Below are positions 14,828 through 22,740 of a stretch of 29,582 nucleotides of DNA, in pieces. Under the pieces are notes generated by a model. It did no database searches. It was not told where the DNA came from and saw only the letters and a program-made list of their open reading frames with translations. Source of the DNA: Clostridiales bacterium (GTDB lineage: Bacteria; Bacillota; Clostridia; Christensenellales; Aristaeellaceae); NCBI GenBank assembly GCA_004556985.1, contig SFFC01000017.1:1-29582 (forward strand). The letters are read 5' to 3'. Position 1 is the stretch's first letter; every line of letters starts with the position of its first letter. The position numbers and the translations under genes are program-made.

Positions 14828-15013
14828 GATTGGGATACGATAGGGCTGCCGACCCGGGGAACTCGCATAGTCGCACCTGTTGGTGCTCCTTGCGATTCCC
14901 GACGCTCCGCCTGCCTGTTTCCGCACTGGCGGCGGCAGGCTCCGGTCCCTATGACCTGCCTGAGGGATTTCATCCCTCAGACTCCCTTCTTCGCTTCGCG
15001 TGAATCCTCAATC
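14828..15013 (-). ncRNA. Structured noncoding RNA, possibly the raiA motif
   Basis: This stretch has no plausible gene but dense nested complementarity. A closing helix joins 15009-15013 with 14828-14832. Inside it lie a hairpin at 14960-14980 (nine pairs), a small CGC/GCG hairpin at 14992-15000, and a helix of 14947-14952 with 14840-14845. The last encloses a hairpin at 14909-14940 and a three-tier arm (14896-14900 with 14857-14861; 14891-14894 with 14864-14867; 14882-14886 with 14873-14877). Read on the minus strand, the loops are purine-rich (GAA triloops), which is usual for functional RNA, so I choose that strand. Size (about 186 bases) and clostridial context fit the raiA RNA, but I recall that family only in outline and cannot confirm it. 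Confidence 0.55.
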
Positions 15014-15090
15014 TTTTCGCAAAAAACAGATAAACAGCCTTTTGTATCCGCGGAACTGTGTCCGCGGGAAACCATGACGAGGTGAACGAC

Positions 15091-16095
15091 ATGAACATCA
15101 TTGCGCGCGCGGCCATCGCGGTCTACGACGGGAGCGCGCTTTCGCCCATTTTTCCCACCCGGCCCGCCAAGCCGGACGACGGGGCCTGTGCCTATCTCTC
15201 CGCCGTGGCGGACAAGCTGATGAATTCCGACGGCAGCCGGACGACCTGCGTCGAGCCCGGCGGCGCGCAGGAGGAGCTGCTGCGCCGGTTTTTGACGCTG
15301 CCCTTCGGCGAGGCAGCCTCGGCGCTGCTTGCGAGCATGGACGAGGCGATGCAGACGCTGGAGATCCCGCGAGAGGGCTTTGACTTGGCGGTCTTTTCCT
15401 TTGACAGGGACAACGAGCCGCATCTGTGTGTTGCGATGCTGCCCTACCGCGCGGCGGTCGTGCATCAGGTGGAGCCGGACGGGGAGGACGGCATGCTCAC
15501 GCAGCTGCTGGCGCATGGTACGGTGCTCCCGCTTGCGGGCAGCAAGGGCACGGCGGGCTTTGTGGTCAACCTCTCCACGGGGGATATCCGCCTGCGCGAC
15601 ACGGCCGTGCTGACGAACGTGGGCAACCGCCAGCTCTTTGGCGAGGCGCTCTTCTCGATGGCTGCGACGCGCACGACGAAGGAGGCCGTCGCCGCCGTGA
15701 CGGAGATGATCGAGCAGGCGGCCCCGCCGGACATGCCGCCCCAGGAGCTGCGCCCCGCGGTCAAGCGCGCGATGAGCAAATCCATCGAGGAGAAGGGCGT
15801 CATCGACGTGCAGGACGTCGCGCAGGAGGTCTTCCGCAGCGACCCCGAGCGGGAGGCGATCATCGAGCAGGTCGGGCGGCAGATGCAGGAGGAGGCGCTT
15901 GAGCCGGTCATCCCGGTGGAAAACAAGCGCGTCATGGCCCAGCTGCAGAAGGTGAAGATCAGGACAGACAATGGCATCTCCATCACGCTGCCGCGCACGC
16001 TGGCGGACGACGAGAACAGCTTTGCCGTCGTGAGCAACGACGATGGGACGATCTCCATCATCATCAGCCGCGTGCAGGAGCTCAAAACGGAATAA
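15091..16095 (+). CDS. Nucleoid-associated protein, NA37 (YejK/NdpA) type
   Basis: This is a 334-residue cytoplasmic protein. Length and layout fit the 37-kD nucleoid-associated family: an N-terminal IIARAAIAVYDG opening, a central alpha/beta part and a C-terminal QKVKIRTDNGISITLP segment followed by VSNDDGTISIII. The ATG at 15091 follows GAGGTGA by seven bases, with an open frame 11 codons further upstream from a GTG. Family members bind the nucleoid, but their task is not well defined. It is a single gene, ended by a bidirectional terminator shared with the MATE gene. The call rests on recalled family patterns without catalytic residues, so it is less firm than most here. Confidence 0.7.
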   Translation: MNIIARAAIAVYDGSALSPIFPTRPAKPDDGACAYLSAVADKLMNSDGSRTTCVEPGGAQEELLRRFLTLPFGEAASALLASMDEAMQTLEIPREGFDLAVFSFDRDNEPHLCVAMLPYRAAVVHQVEPDGEDGMLTQLLAHGTVLPLAGSKGTAGFVVNLSTGDIRLRDTAVLTNVGNRQLFGEALFSMAATRTTKEAVAAVTEMIEQAAPPDMPPQELRPAVKRAMSKSIEEKGVIDVQDVAQEVFRSDPEREAIIEQVGRQMQEEALEPVIPVENKRVMAQLQKVKIRTDNGISITLPRTLADDENSFAVVSNDDGTISIIISRVQELKTE

Positions 16096-16136
16096 AGCAA
16101 GAATGGCTGCCCGGGCGGGCAGCCGTTCTTGCTTTC
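16096..16136. terminator. Bidirectional intrinsic terminator between NA37 and MATE genes
   Basis: Positions 16096-16112 and 16117-16133 form a 17-pair stem (one T-G pair) with a four-base loop. TTC follows on one side and the complement gives a short T run on the other. Confidence 0.88.
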
Positions 16137-16145
16137 AAAAGAGGA

Positions 16146-17501
16146 TCACACCCTGTCGGGCGTCTGCTCGAGCTGGCGCAGGATGCTGCGCACGATGAGC
16201 AGCGACATGACAAACGCGCAGACGTCGCTGACCGGGGCGGCGCACTGGATGCCCAGCAGCCCCAGCAGCCTCGGAAGGATCAGCAGCGCGGGAATCAGGA
16301 AGATGCCCTGGCGGGAGATGGAGATGAGCGTCGCGCGCACGCCGTAGCCGATCGACTGGGTAAACATGTTGCTCATCGTGATGAAGCCCCACAGGGGCAG
16401 CGTACACAGCTGCAGCCGCAGCGCGAGCGTGCCGATGCTGATGACGAGCGGGTCGTCGCGGCGGAAGACCGTGACAATCGGCCGGGAGAGGATCAGGGAG
16501 ATCGCGCAGAGCACGAGCAGAATGCCCGTCGTCACCTTGACGCAGAACCAGAAGGCCTCCCGCACGCGGCTGTATTTTCCCGCGCCGTAGCAGAAGCCGC
16601 AGACGGGCTGGAAGCCCTGGCCAAAGCCGATGACGGAGGAATTGATGAAGAGCACGAAGCGGCTGACGATCGACATGGCGGCAATCGCTGCGTCGCCGTA
16701 GGCGCCGGCGGTCGTGTTGAGCAGGATCGTCGATACGCTGGCGATGCCCTGGCGCCCGAGCGAGGGGAAGCCGTTGTAGAGAATGCGCCCGTAGATTTTG
16801 AGGCCGGGCTTGAAGCGCCGCGGATCGATGGAGATGGCGTCGGGCCGTAGCTGCGTCATCAGCAGCAGGATGGTGAAGCTGACCAGCTGGGAGATCGCCG
16901 TGGCGATGGCCGCGCCCGCCGTGCCCAGGCCGAGGCCGAAGATCAGGATCGGGTCGAGCACCATGTTGAGGATGCCGCCGGTCGTGATGCCAACCATCGC
17001 GTAGGAGGCGAGCCCCTCAAAGCGCAGCAGGTTGTTCATCACGAAGGAGCACATCATGAACGGCGCGGCGTAGAAGATGTAGGTCGCGTAGGCCTTGGCG
17101 TGGGGCGCGATTGTCTCCGTCGAGCCGAGGAAGCGGACGAGCCAGTCGATGTTGCTCAAGCCGAGGATGGCGATGATCACGCCGACGAGGAAGGCCGTGA
17201 AAAAGCCCGTGGAGACGAAGCGCTTGGTGCGCTCCTCGTCGCCCGCGCCCAGGGCCTGGCTGACGTTCGTGCCGCTGCCCATGCCGATGGTGAAGGCGAT
17301 GGCCTGGATGATGGCCATCGCGGAAAAGATGACGCCGACCGCGCCGGAGGCGGAGGTGCCGATCTGGCTGACGAAGAACGTGTCCGCCATGTTGTAGATG
17401 TTTGTGATGAGCATGGAGATGATCGTCGGGATGGCCATCTTCGGGATGACGCGGCTCACAGGCTCATGAAGCAGCATGTCGCTTCGCTGCTGAGGTGTCA
17501 T
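16146..17501 (-). CDS. MATE family efflux transporter
   Basis: This 451-residue membrane protein has twelve hydrophobic segments in two repeated halves and belongs to the MATE drug/metabolite:cation antiporters, DinF/NorM-like branch. Typical stretches are IPTIISMLITNIYNMADTFF, IGMGSGTNVSQALGAGD, a QPVCGFCYGA loop that begins the second half's counterpart, and LPLWGFITMSNMFTQSIG. The ATG at 17501 has GGGAGTG upstream. It is the second gene of a two-gene unit after the PAP2 gene, 40 bases away. The substrate cannot be predicted. Confidence 0.95.
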   Translation of the reverse strand: MTPQQRSDMLLHEPVSRVIPKMAIPTIISMLITNIYNMADTFFVSQIGTSASGAVGVIFSAMAIIQAIAFTIGMGSGTNVSQALGAGDEERTKRFVSTGFFTAFLVGVIIAILGLSNIDWLVRFLGSTETIAPHAKAYATYIFYAAPFMMCSFVMNNLLRFEGLASYAMVGITTGGILNMVLDPILIFGLGLGTAGAAIATAISQLVSFTILLLMTQLRPDAISIDPRRFKPGLKIYGRILYNGFPSLGRQGIASVSTILLNTTAGAYGDAAIAAMSIVSRFVLFINSSVIGFGQGFQPVCGFCYGAGKYSRVREAFWFCVKVTTGILLVLCAISLILSRPIVTVFRRDDPLVISIGTLALRLQLCTLPLWGFITMSNMFTQSIGYGVRATLISISRQGIFLIPALLILPRLLGLLGIQCAAPVSDVCAFVMSLLIVRSILRQLEQTPDRV

Positions 17502-17541
17502 GGGTTCACTCCCTTTTGTGTCTGCTTTGAGGGGATGCGGG

Positions 17542-18042
17542 TCAGATCAGGTAGCCGATGGCGGAGAGGACGAAGCTCAGCGCGAGCGCGGCGAGCACGT
17601 CGCTGACGTAATGCTGGCCGGAGAGCACGCGTAGCGCTGCGATCATGGCGCACAGCAGCAGCATGGCCGCCGCGCAGGAAACGCTGGGGAAGGCGGCGAT
17701 GACGGCGAAGGCGATGGCCGCCGCGCTGGCCGTGTGGCGGGAGGGCATGCTCTTGCCCTTGCCCGGGCGGTAGCGCCCGACGGGCGGCGCGCCAAAGCGG
17801 TCGTAGGGGCGCTGGCGGCCGATGAGCGGGCGCAGCACGGTCACGACCAGAAAGCAGGCTGCCGGCACGAGCAGAAGGCGGAGAAGCCGCCCGTCGCGTT
17901 GCAGCATCAGCGTCAGCAGCGAGAGCAGATACGCCGCGGCGCAGCAATAGGTCGGTACGCGCAGCCATGCGGCGCCGCCGGGCAGGCGGTCGCAGACGCG
18001 GCGGACGGATTGCGTCATGCGGATGTACTGGTCTTTTGTCAT
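17542..18042 (-). CDS. PAP2 family membrane phosphatase
   Basis: This 166-residue membrane protein carries the three phosphatase motifs of the type 2 phosphatidic acid phosphatase superfamily: an Arg71-x6-Arg78-Pro79 version of the first (RPLIGRQRP; Arg replaces the usual first Lys), PSRH at 100-103, and Arg138-x5-His144-x3-Asp148 (RVLSGQHYVSD). It should dephosphorylate a lipid phosphate such as undecaprenyl pyrophosphate or phosphatidic acid at the membrane; which one is not shown. The ATG at 18042 follows GGAGG. It is divergent from the HAD gene and probably transcribed together with the MATE gene. Confidence 0.92.
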   Translation of the reverse strand: MTKDQYIRMTQSVRRVCDRLPGGAAWLRVPTYCCAAAYLLSLLTLMLQRDGRLLRLLLVPAACFLVVTVLRPLIGRQRPYDRFGAPPVGRYRPGKGKSMPSRHTASAAAIAFAVIAAFPSVSCAAAMLLLCAMIAALRVLSGQHYVSDVLAALALSFVLSAIGYLI

Positions 18043-18073
18043 AGCGGCCTCCGATCGATTCCCCGGCGCGCTC

Positions 18074-18102
18074 TTGACCGGGCGCGGCAGGGCGGGTATA
18101 AT
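18074..18102 (+). promoter_or_regulatory. Promoter of the HAD gene
   Basis: TTGACC (18074-18079) and TATAAT (18097-18102) are separated by 17 bases. The start codon lies only about 20 bases after the -10 box, so the leader is very short. Confidence 0.78.
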
Positions 18103-18122
18103 AAAGCAGCTGTGAAAGGATG

Positions 18123-18782
18123 ATGAATTTGAACGAAAAGCTTCAAACGATGAAGGCCGCCATCTTCGACATGGACGGCACGCTGATCGACTCTATGCCC
18201 TGCTGGCGGAACCTGAACACGGAATTCGTCCGCAGCCGGGGAATCGAACCCACGCCGGAGCAGGAGAAGGAGATGTTCGCTCTGACCGGCACGCAGGTCG
18301 TGTCGTATTTCAAGGAGCGCTTCGGTCTGGAGAGCGACTTTGAGACGCTCTGCGCGCAGGCCTGCCGCGCGATGGAACCCGTCTATGCGGCGGGCGTGCC
18401 GCTCAAGAGCGGCGCGGGCGCGTATCTGGATCGTCTGCGCGAGCGGGGCGTCCTCTGCGTGCTGGCGACGGCGACGCCTGCGAAGCAGGCGCTCATCGCG
18501 CTCAACCGGATGGATCTCGTCCGCCGTCTTGACTACATCTTCAGCACGGACCTCATCGGCGGCAACAAGGGCGAGGCGGCCTTCTACGACCGGCTCTGCG
18601 GCATGATCGGCGTGCCGAAGGAGGACTGCGTCATGTTTGAGGATTCGCTCTACGCCATGCAAGGGGCGCGCGCGGCGGGCCTGGGCGTCGTCGGCATCAC
18701 GGACAGCACGAACGCGCATGTCCGCGCGCAGATGCAGGCGGTCTGCGATGTCGTGATCGATTCGTATGATGAGCTGGCGTGA
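18123..18782 (+). CDS. HAD superfamily phosphatase (beta-phosphoglucomutase-like)
   Basis: This cytoplasmic HAD hydrolase has about 219 residues. Motif I is FDMDGTLIDS with the nucleophile Asp; motif II is CVLATATP; the Lys of motif III is in GGNKGEAAF; motif IV is VMFEDSLYAM. The helical cap between motifs I and II places it with the phosphoglycolate phosphatase/beta-phosphoglucomutase subfamily; the substrate is unknown. The start is uncertain. ATGs at 18120 and 18123 lie on or three bases after the only ribosome site (GAAAGGA, 18114-18120), while a TTG at 18129 has ideal spacing. I give the second ATG as a compromise. Confidence 0.9.
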   Translation: MNLNEKLQTMKAAIFDMDGTLIDSMPCWRNLNTEFVRSRGIEPTPEQEKEMFALTGTQVVSYFKERFGLESDFETLCAQACRAMEPVYAAGVPLKSGAGAYLDRLRERGVLCVLATATPAKQALIALNRMDLVRRLDYIFSTDLIGGNKGEAAFYDRLCGMIGVPKEDCVMFEDSLYAMQGARAAGLGVVGITDSTNAHVRAQMQAVCDVVIDSYDELA

Positions 18783-18823
18783 GCCGGCCCCTGACGCCGC
18801 TTTGTGCGGCCATAAGAAAAGAG

Positions 18824-18848
18824 ACCTCCCTCCGCGGGAGGTTTTTTT
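18824..18848. terminator. Bidirectional intrinsic terminator between HAD and patatin genes
   Basis: ACCTCCC (18824-18830) and GGGAGGT (18836-18842) form the stem, followed by a seven-T run on the plus strand. On the minus strand CTCTTTTCTT follows. Confidence 0.88.
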
Positions 18849-18898
18849 ATGAGGAGAAGAGCCCTATCGGCCTCAAGGGGCAAGCGCTGGCGCGCCGA

Positions 18899-20191
18899 TC
18901 ACAGGATCTCCTTGAGCGTGATCGCGCAGAGCATGTCGCGCGGGAACGCGGAGAGCGTGTGCATCGCCAGCGCGGAGAACGTGTTTTCCCTTTGCAGCAG
19001 GTGGAACAGGCAGGAGATGATCAACTGCCTGTCCGGCTGCGGCGAGGCGAAGAGCACGCCGATGCGCCCGCCCAGCAGCGAGCCGAGCATCGATTCTGCC
19101 TTGTCAAGCGGCAGATGCGCGTGCAGCTCGTCGACAAACGCGCTGAAGGTGAACACCTGCGCGGGGTTGATCTGGGCGATCTCGGCGCAGAGCTCGCAGG
19201 CGCGCAGAAAGTAGTCGATGCCATCCGCTCCGGGCTCGAGCTCCTCCTCGAGCAGCGAAAACAGCGGGGAACCGGCGGCATGCGCCGTCATCGCGTTGGG
19301 CAGGCGCAGATCCGCCTCGGCCCGCGTCAGATGGACGATAAAATCCTCCGCGCGGGAGTAAAGCCCCTGCGCGTCGACCGGGTCGAAGGCGTATTTCGTG
19401 CCGCGCATCTTGCCGAAGGCGCGCAGGGTGTCGTTGTAGCCGAGAATGCGGTTGCGCTGGGACAGCGCCGGGTCGAAGGTCAGCAGCCCGCCGAGCGGAT
19501 GGCTCGTGCGGATATAGGTGACGTTCGGACGGCGGGCAAACTGCGCGTGGGAGCGGTGCTTGCCGATGTCCACGGCGATGATGTGCCGCGCGCCGCCGCG
19601 CACCGCCATCTCCACGGGCGTGTTGTCGCAGAAGCCGCCGTCGATATAGCGGTCCTCGCCGATGACGGTCATGGGGAAGAGGGGAAAGCAGGAGGCGCTC
19701 GCCAGCAGCCAGCTGTGCAGCGTGCCGCGTTCCATATCCTCGATGCGCTTTTCGACCATCGCCAGCGTCGGAAAGCGCGTCGTCACCAGACCGAGGCGCA
19801 CCGTGCTCCTGCGCACGGCGTCCTCGTCGACGACCCGCTGCATGATGCCCACCAGGGGTGAGACGTCGACGCCCTTCTTCTGGGCGTATCGGGAGACAAA
19901 CTCGATCAGCTTGTCGGGGTGGTCGAAGATGTTTTCCGCGTCGTCCGCGATGGACAGGCTCTCTTCACTGACGACGTCGCTCAGGCGGATGCTGTTCCAG
20001 AGCTCCTGCGCGGTCTCCATGCTGCCCTGCGCATACATCGCCGCGTTGAGCGCGCCGACGGATGTGCCGTAGACGCTGAGCGCGCGGATGCCCAGCGATT
20101 CAAGCGCGTCGATGGCGCCGATCTCATAAGCGCCCTTCGCGCCGCCGCCGCCGAGCACGAGCGCCGTTTCGGAGGGAACGAGCGCCCGCAT
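18899..20191 (-). CDS. Patatin-like phospholipase family protein
   Basis: This 430-residue protein is a serine lipid acyl hydrolase of the patatin/RssA type. The oxyanion loop GGGGAKGAYEIG starts at about residue 14, the nucleophile is Ser44 in GTSVG, and the catalytic Asp184 is in YIDGGFCDN. No signal peptide or membrane span is visible, so it should act in the cytoplasm or at the inner membrane face. About 130 C-terminal residues follow the patatin domain, helical and unassigned. It follows the cytidylate-kinase-like gene with a one-base overlap (TGATG), so both are translated from one mRNA. Confidence 0.92.
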   Translation of the reverse strand: MRALVPSETALVLGGGGAKGAYEIGAIDALESLGIRALSVYGTSVGALNAAMYAQGSMETAQELWNSIRLSDVVSEESLSIADDAENIFDHPDKLIEFVSRYAQKKGVDVSPLVGIMQRVVDEDAVRRSTVRLGLVTTRFPTLAMVEKRIEDMERGTLHSWLLASASCFPLFPMTVIGEDRYIDGGFCDNTPVEMAVRGGARHIIAVDIGKHRSHAQFARRPNVTYIRTSHPLGGLLTFDPALSQRNRILGYNDTLRAFGKMRGTKYAFDPVDAQGLYSRAEDFIVHLTRAEADLRLPNAMTAHAAGSPLFSLLEEELEPGADGIDYFLRACELCAEIAQINPAQVFTFSAFVDELHAHLPLDKAESMLGSLLGGRIGVLFASPQPDRQLIISCLFHLLQRENTFSALAMHTLSAFPRDMLCAITLKEIL

Positions 20192-20814
20192 CAGGCACGT
20201 TCCTCGATTCCGGCGAGGCTGACGAGCATTTCCGCCGTTTTCTCAACGCCCATCAGGGCGGAATTGACGCAGAGGTCGTAGTTCTGAGCCTTGCCCCATT
20301 TGAGATCGGTATAGCGGAAATAGTGGTTGCCGCGCTCCTTGTCGGAGGTGGCGATGGCCTTGAGCGCCGCGGCCTCGTCCAGGTGGTACAGGGCCATGAT
20401 GCGCTTGACGCGCGCCTCCTTCGGGGCATGAATGAAGACATTGATCGTATTCTGGCGGCCGGCGAGAATGTAGTCCGCGCAGCGGCCGACGATGACGGCG
20501 CTCTCCTTGGCGGCGATGTCGCGGATGACCTGCGCCTGGGAGATAAAGATCGACTCGGAGAGGGGCAGGTACTGGCTGGAGAAGAAGCCGCTCGAATACG
20601 CGGCGGAGGCGGCGAGATTCTGCATCAGCCCGCTTTTCACGCGCTGCTCGTTGTTGGCGATGAACTCATCGGAGAGGCCGCTCTTCTGTGCGGCAAGGCT
20701 GATGATCTGCTTGTCATAGAAGGCGATGCCCAGCTTTTTGGCGACGATTTCGCCGATCTGGTGGCCGCCGCTGCCGTATTCACGGCCGATGGTGATGATC
20801 AATGGATTGCTCAT
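20191..20814 (-). CDS. Cytidylate kinase-like family protein
   Basis: This 207-residue P-loop kinase-like protein belongs to the cytidylate-kinase-like family, distinct from the essential Cmk. The N-terminus LIITIGREYGSGGHQIGEIV holds the nucleotide-binding loop; YDKQII, the ESAVIVGRCADYIL stretch and VFIHAPKEARVKRI are family marks, with a DKERGNHYFRY lid-like segment. Its true phosphate acceptor is unknown. The ATG at 20814 follows GGAGG by seven bases. It leads a two-gene unit with the patatin gene, from an extended -10 promoter at 20863-20871. Confidence 0.9.
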   Translation of the reverse strand: MSNPLIITIGREYGSGGHQIGEIVAKKLGIAFYDKQIISLAAQKSGLSDEFIANNEQRVKSGLMQNLAASAAYSSGFFSSQYLPLSESIFISQAQVIRDIAAKESAVIVGRCADYILAGRQNTINVFIHAPKEARVKRIMALYHLDEAAALKAIATSDKERGNHYFRYTDLKWGKAQNYDLCVNSALMGVEKTAEMLVSLAGIEERA

Positions 20815-20862
20815 GGGGTACCTCCTTTTTGGGAACCGGGTATGCCTGCCCGGCTTTTCTTC

Positions 20863-20871
20863 ATTATATCA
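20863..20871 (-). promoter_or_regulatory. Extended -10 promoter of the kinase-patatin unit
   Basis: On the minus strand TGATATAAT is a perfect -10 box with the extended TG. No good -35 box is present, as is common with extended -10 promoters. Confidence 0.6.
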
Positions 20872-20891
20872 CAAAACCGCCTCCATAGAAT

Positions 20892-20920
20892 TTGTTTTTT
20901 TTCGCGAACTGTGCTACAAT
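20892..20920 (+). promoter_or_regulatory. Promoter of the alanyl-tRNA editing gene
   Basis: TTGTTT (20892-20897) and TACAAT (20915-20920) are separated by 17 bases, 33 bases before the start codon. Confidence 0.65.
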
Positions 20921-20953
20921 TTGGGCCATACAACACGGAGGAGACGAGGGCAA

Positions 20954-22105
20954 ATGACAATTCGCTTATACGATCAGGATGCGGAGAGAATGGAATTTAC
21001 GGCGACGGTGCGCGCCTGCGAGCCAAAAGGAGAGGGCTATGCCGTCGTGCTCGACAGGACGGCCTTTTTCCCGGAGGGCGGCGGGCAGGGCGCCGATCAT
21101 GGCACGCTGGGCGAGGCGCATGTGCTCGACGCGCACGAGGTGCAGGGCGAGGTCGTGCATACGACGGATGCGCCGCTCGCCGTGGGCAGCGTGGTCGAGG
21201 GGCGTATCGACGCAGTGCGCCGGCGCGCGATGATGCAGCAGCACAGCGGAGAGCACATCTTTTCCGGCATCGTTCACAGGCTCTTTGGCTACGACAATGT
21301 CGGCTTCCACATCGGCACGGAGGCCGTCACGATGGACTTTAACGGCCCGATGACCGGGGAGGACATCCGCCGCGTCGAGCTGCTGGCCAACGAGGCCGTC
21401 TGGGCGGATATCCCGGTGGAGGCGTTCGTACCGCCGCGCGAGGAGCTGGCGCAGTTGAGCTATCGCAGCAAGAAGGCGATCGACGGCGACGTGCGCATCG
21501 TGCGCATCGCGGGGGCGGACACCTGCGCCTGCTGCGGGACGCACGTCAAATCGACGGGCTGCATCGGGCAGATCAAGGTCATCGGCTGGCAGAAATACAA
21601 GAGCGGCGTGCGCGTGTCGATCCTCTGCGGCGGCAGGGCGCTGGATGAGGAGAACGCGCTGATGGAGCAGGTGCGCCGCGTGAGCGTCGCCCTCTCGGCG
21701 AAGCAGCACGAGATCGGCGAGGCGGCGGAGCGGCTGCTCGCCGAGCGGGATGCGCTGCGCGCGCGCAGCGAGGCGCTGGGCATGCGGTTGTTTGAGATGC
21801 TCGCGCAGGCGCAGGCGGGCGAGGCCGTCCGCGTGGTCGCCTGCGACGCGCTGGCGCCGTCCCAGGCGCGCAAGGCCGCCGGCCATCTTGCGCAGGGCGC
21901 GCGCTATGGGCTCGTGCTGATCCCGCGCGAGGAGGGCTGGAGCTTCGCGCTCTGTTCGCAGGCAGAGGACGTTCGCCCCGCCGTGAAGGCGCTGTGCGCC
22001 GCGTTCGGCGGCAAGGGCGGCGGCCCGAAGGACATGGCGCAGGGCGTGCTCGGGAGCGGGAGCGAGGCGGAAATCCGCGAAAGGCTCGTCGGGCTGACAC
22101 AATAA
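20954..22105 (+). CDS. Alanyl-tRNA editing protein AlaX, long form with DHHA1 domain
   Basis: This 383-residue free-standing editing hydrolase removes serine or glycine wrongly attached to tRNA-Ala. The zinc site of the editing core is intact: His97 and His101 (QQHSGEHIF), Cys193 and His197 (CCGTH). An N-terminal beta-barrel half with FFPEGGGQGADHG precedes it. A coiled stretch (about 225-275) and a C-terminal DHHA1 domain ending GGKGGGPKDMAQGVL make it the long AlaX type. The ATG at 20954 follows GGAGGAG and GAGGG; the frame is open 76 codons upstream, but that part is promoter. It is a single-gene unit. Confidence 0.94.
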   Translation: MTIRLYDQDAERMEFTATVRACEPKGEGYAVVLDRTAFFPEGGGQGADHGTLGEAHVLDAHEVQGEVVHTTDAPLAVGSVVEGRIDAVRRRAMMQQHSGEHIFSGIVHRLFGYDNVGFHIGTEAVTMDFNGPMTGEDIRRVELLANEAVWADIPVEAFVPPREELAQLSYRSKKAIDGDVRIVRIAGADTCACCGTHVKSTGCIGQIKVIGWQKYKSGVRVSILCGGRALDEENALMEQVRRVSVALSAKQHEIGEAAERLLAERDALRARSEALGMRLFEMLAQAQAGEAVRVVACDALAPSQARKAAGHLAQGARYGLVLIPREEGWSFALCSQAEDVRPAVKALCAAFGGKGGGPKDMAQGVLGSGSEAEIRERLVGLTQ

Positions 22106-22156
22106 AAAAGGCAATTCGTCCAAGCGGCGCTTAAGCTGCCTGGGCGAATTGCTTTT
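22106..22156. terminator. Bidirectional intrinsic terminator between AlaX and HIT genes
   Basis: Positions 22111-22128 and 22135-22152 pair over 18 positions with one mismatch and a six-base loop. TTTT follows on the plus strand; six A before it give a strong T run on the minus strand. Confidence 0.9.
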
Positions 22157-22173
22157 GGGCGATTCAGGCCGGA

Positions 22174-22593
22174 TCAGAGGTTCGCCTTGATTTTCTCGAT
22201 CATCTCAGCATACTGCTCGTCGGTCAGCAGGGTCTTGCCGGGGTTCATCGCGAACACGCCGCCCCACTCATAGCCATCCTTGTACTTGGGCACGAGGTGC
22301 ATGTGCAGATGGCAGCCGGTGTCGCCATAGGCGCCGTAGTTGACCTTGTCGGGGTGGAAGGCGGCGTGAATCGCCTTGGCGGCGCGGTTGACGTCCGCGA
22401 AGAAGGCGTTGCGCTCCTCGTCGCTGATGTTCACGATCTCGCTGACGTGATCCTTGTAGGCGACGATGCAGCGGCCGGGATGGCTCTGCTCCTTGAAGAG
22501 AATCAGCGTGCTGACGCTCAGCTCGCAGATGACGATGCCGAAGGCGTCGAGCAGCTCGCCGCGCATGCAGTAGCCGCAGTTTGCATCTTTCAT
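22174..22593 (-). CDS. HIT family nucleotide hydrolase/transferase
   Basis: This 139-residue histidine-triad protein has the active-site motif HLHMHL (His95, His97, His99) followed by VPKYKDG. An N-terminal Cys6-GY-Cys9 pair may form part of a zinc site. It should act on nucleoside monophosphate adducts (Hint- or Fhit-like); the substrate is unknown. The ATG at 22593 follows AAGGAGGAG; the frame is open 46 codons further but runs through the promoter. It is a single gene with its own promoter, facing the AlaX gene across a shared terminator. Confidence 0.93.
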   Translation of the reverse strand: MKDANCGYCMRGELLDAFGIVICELSVSTLILFKEQSHPGRCIVAYKDHVSEIVNISDEERNAFFADVNRAAKAIHAAFHPDKVNYGAYGDTGCHLHMHLVPKYKDGYEWGGVFAMNPGKTLLTDEQYAEMIEKIKANL

Positions 22594-22642
22594 GGGTATC
22601 TCCTCCTTGTTGGCGGCCGGATGGGGGCCGAATGCTACCTCT

Positions 22643-22671
22643 ATTATAGCATGGGACGCGCGCAGGCGCAA
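22643..22671 (-). promoter_or_regulatory. Promoter of the HIT gene
   Basis: On the minus strand TTGCGC (22671-22666) and TATAAT (22648-22643) are separated by 17 bases. Confidence 0.75.
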
Positions 22672-22673
22672 CG

Positions 22674-22699
22674 AAAAAGCCCCGGGCAAAGCCCGGGGC
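22674..22699 (-). terminator. Intrinsic terminator of the peptidoglycan-binding gene
   Basis: GCCCCGGGC (22679-22687) and GCCCGGGGC (22691-22699) form a nine-pair stem with an AAA loop on the plus strand; on the minus strand five T follow. It ends three bases before the -35 box of the HIT promoter. Confidence 0.88.
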
Positions 22700-22740
22700 G
22701 GGGAAAGAGCGTTGTGACTGTCTCTCTCCAAGGGGGAGAA

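Noticed and set aside
14751..15090. Insertion-element remnant in the gap after azlD
   Set aside because: There are no terminal inverted repeats, target duplications or transposase fragments; the nested helices are better explained as an RNA.
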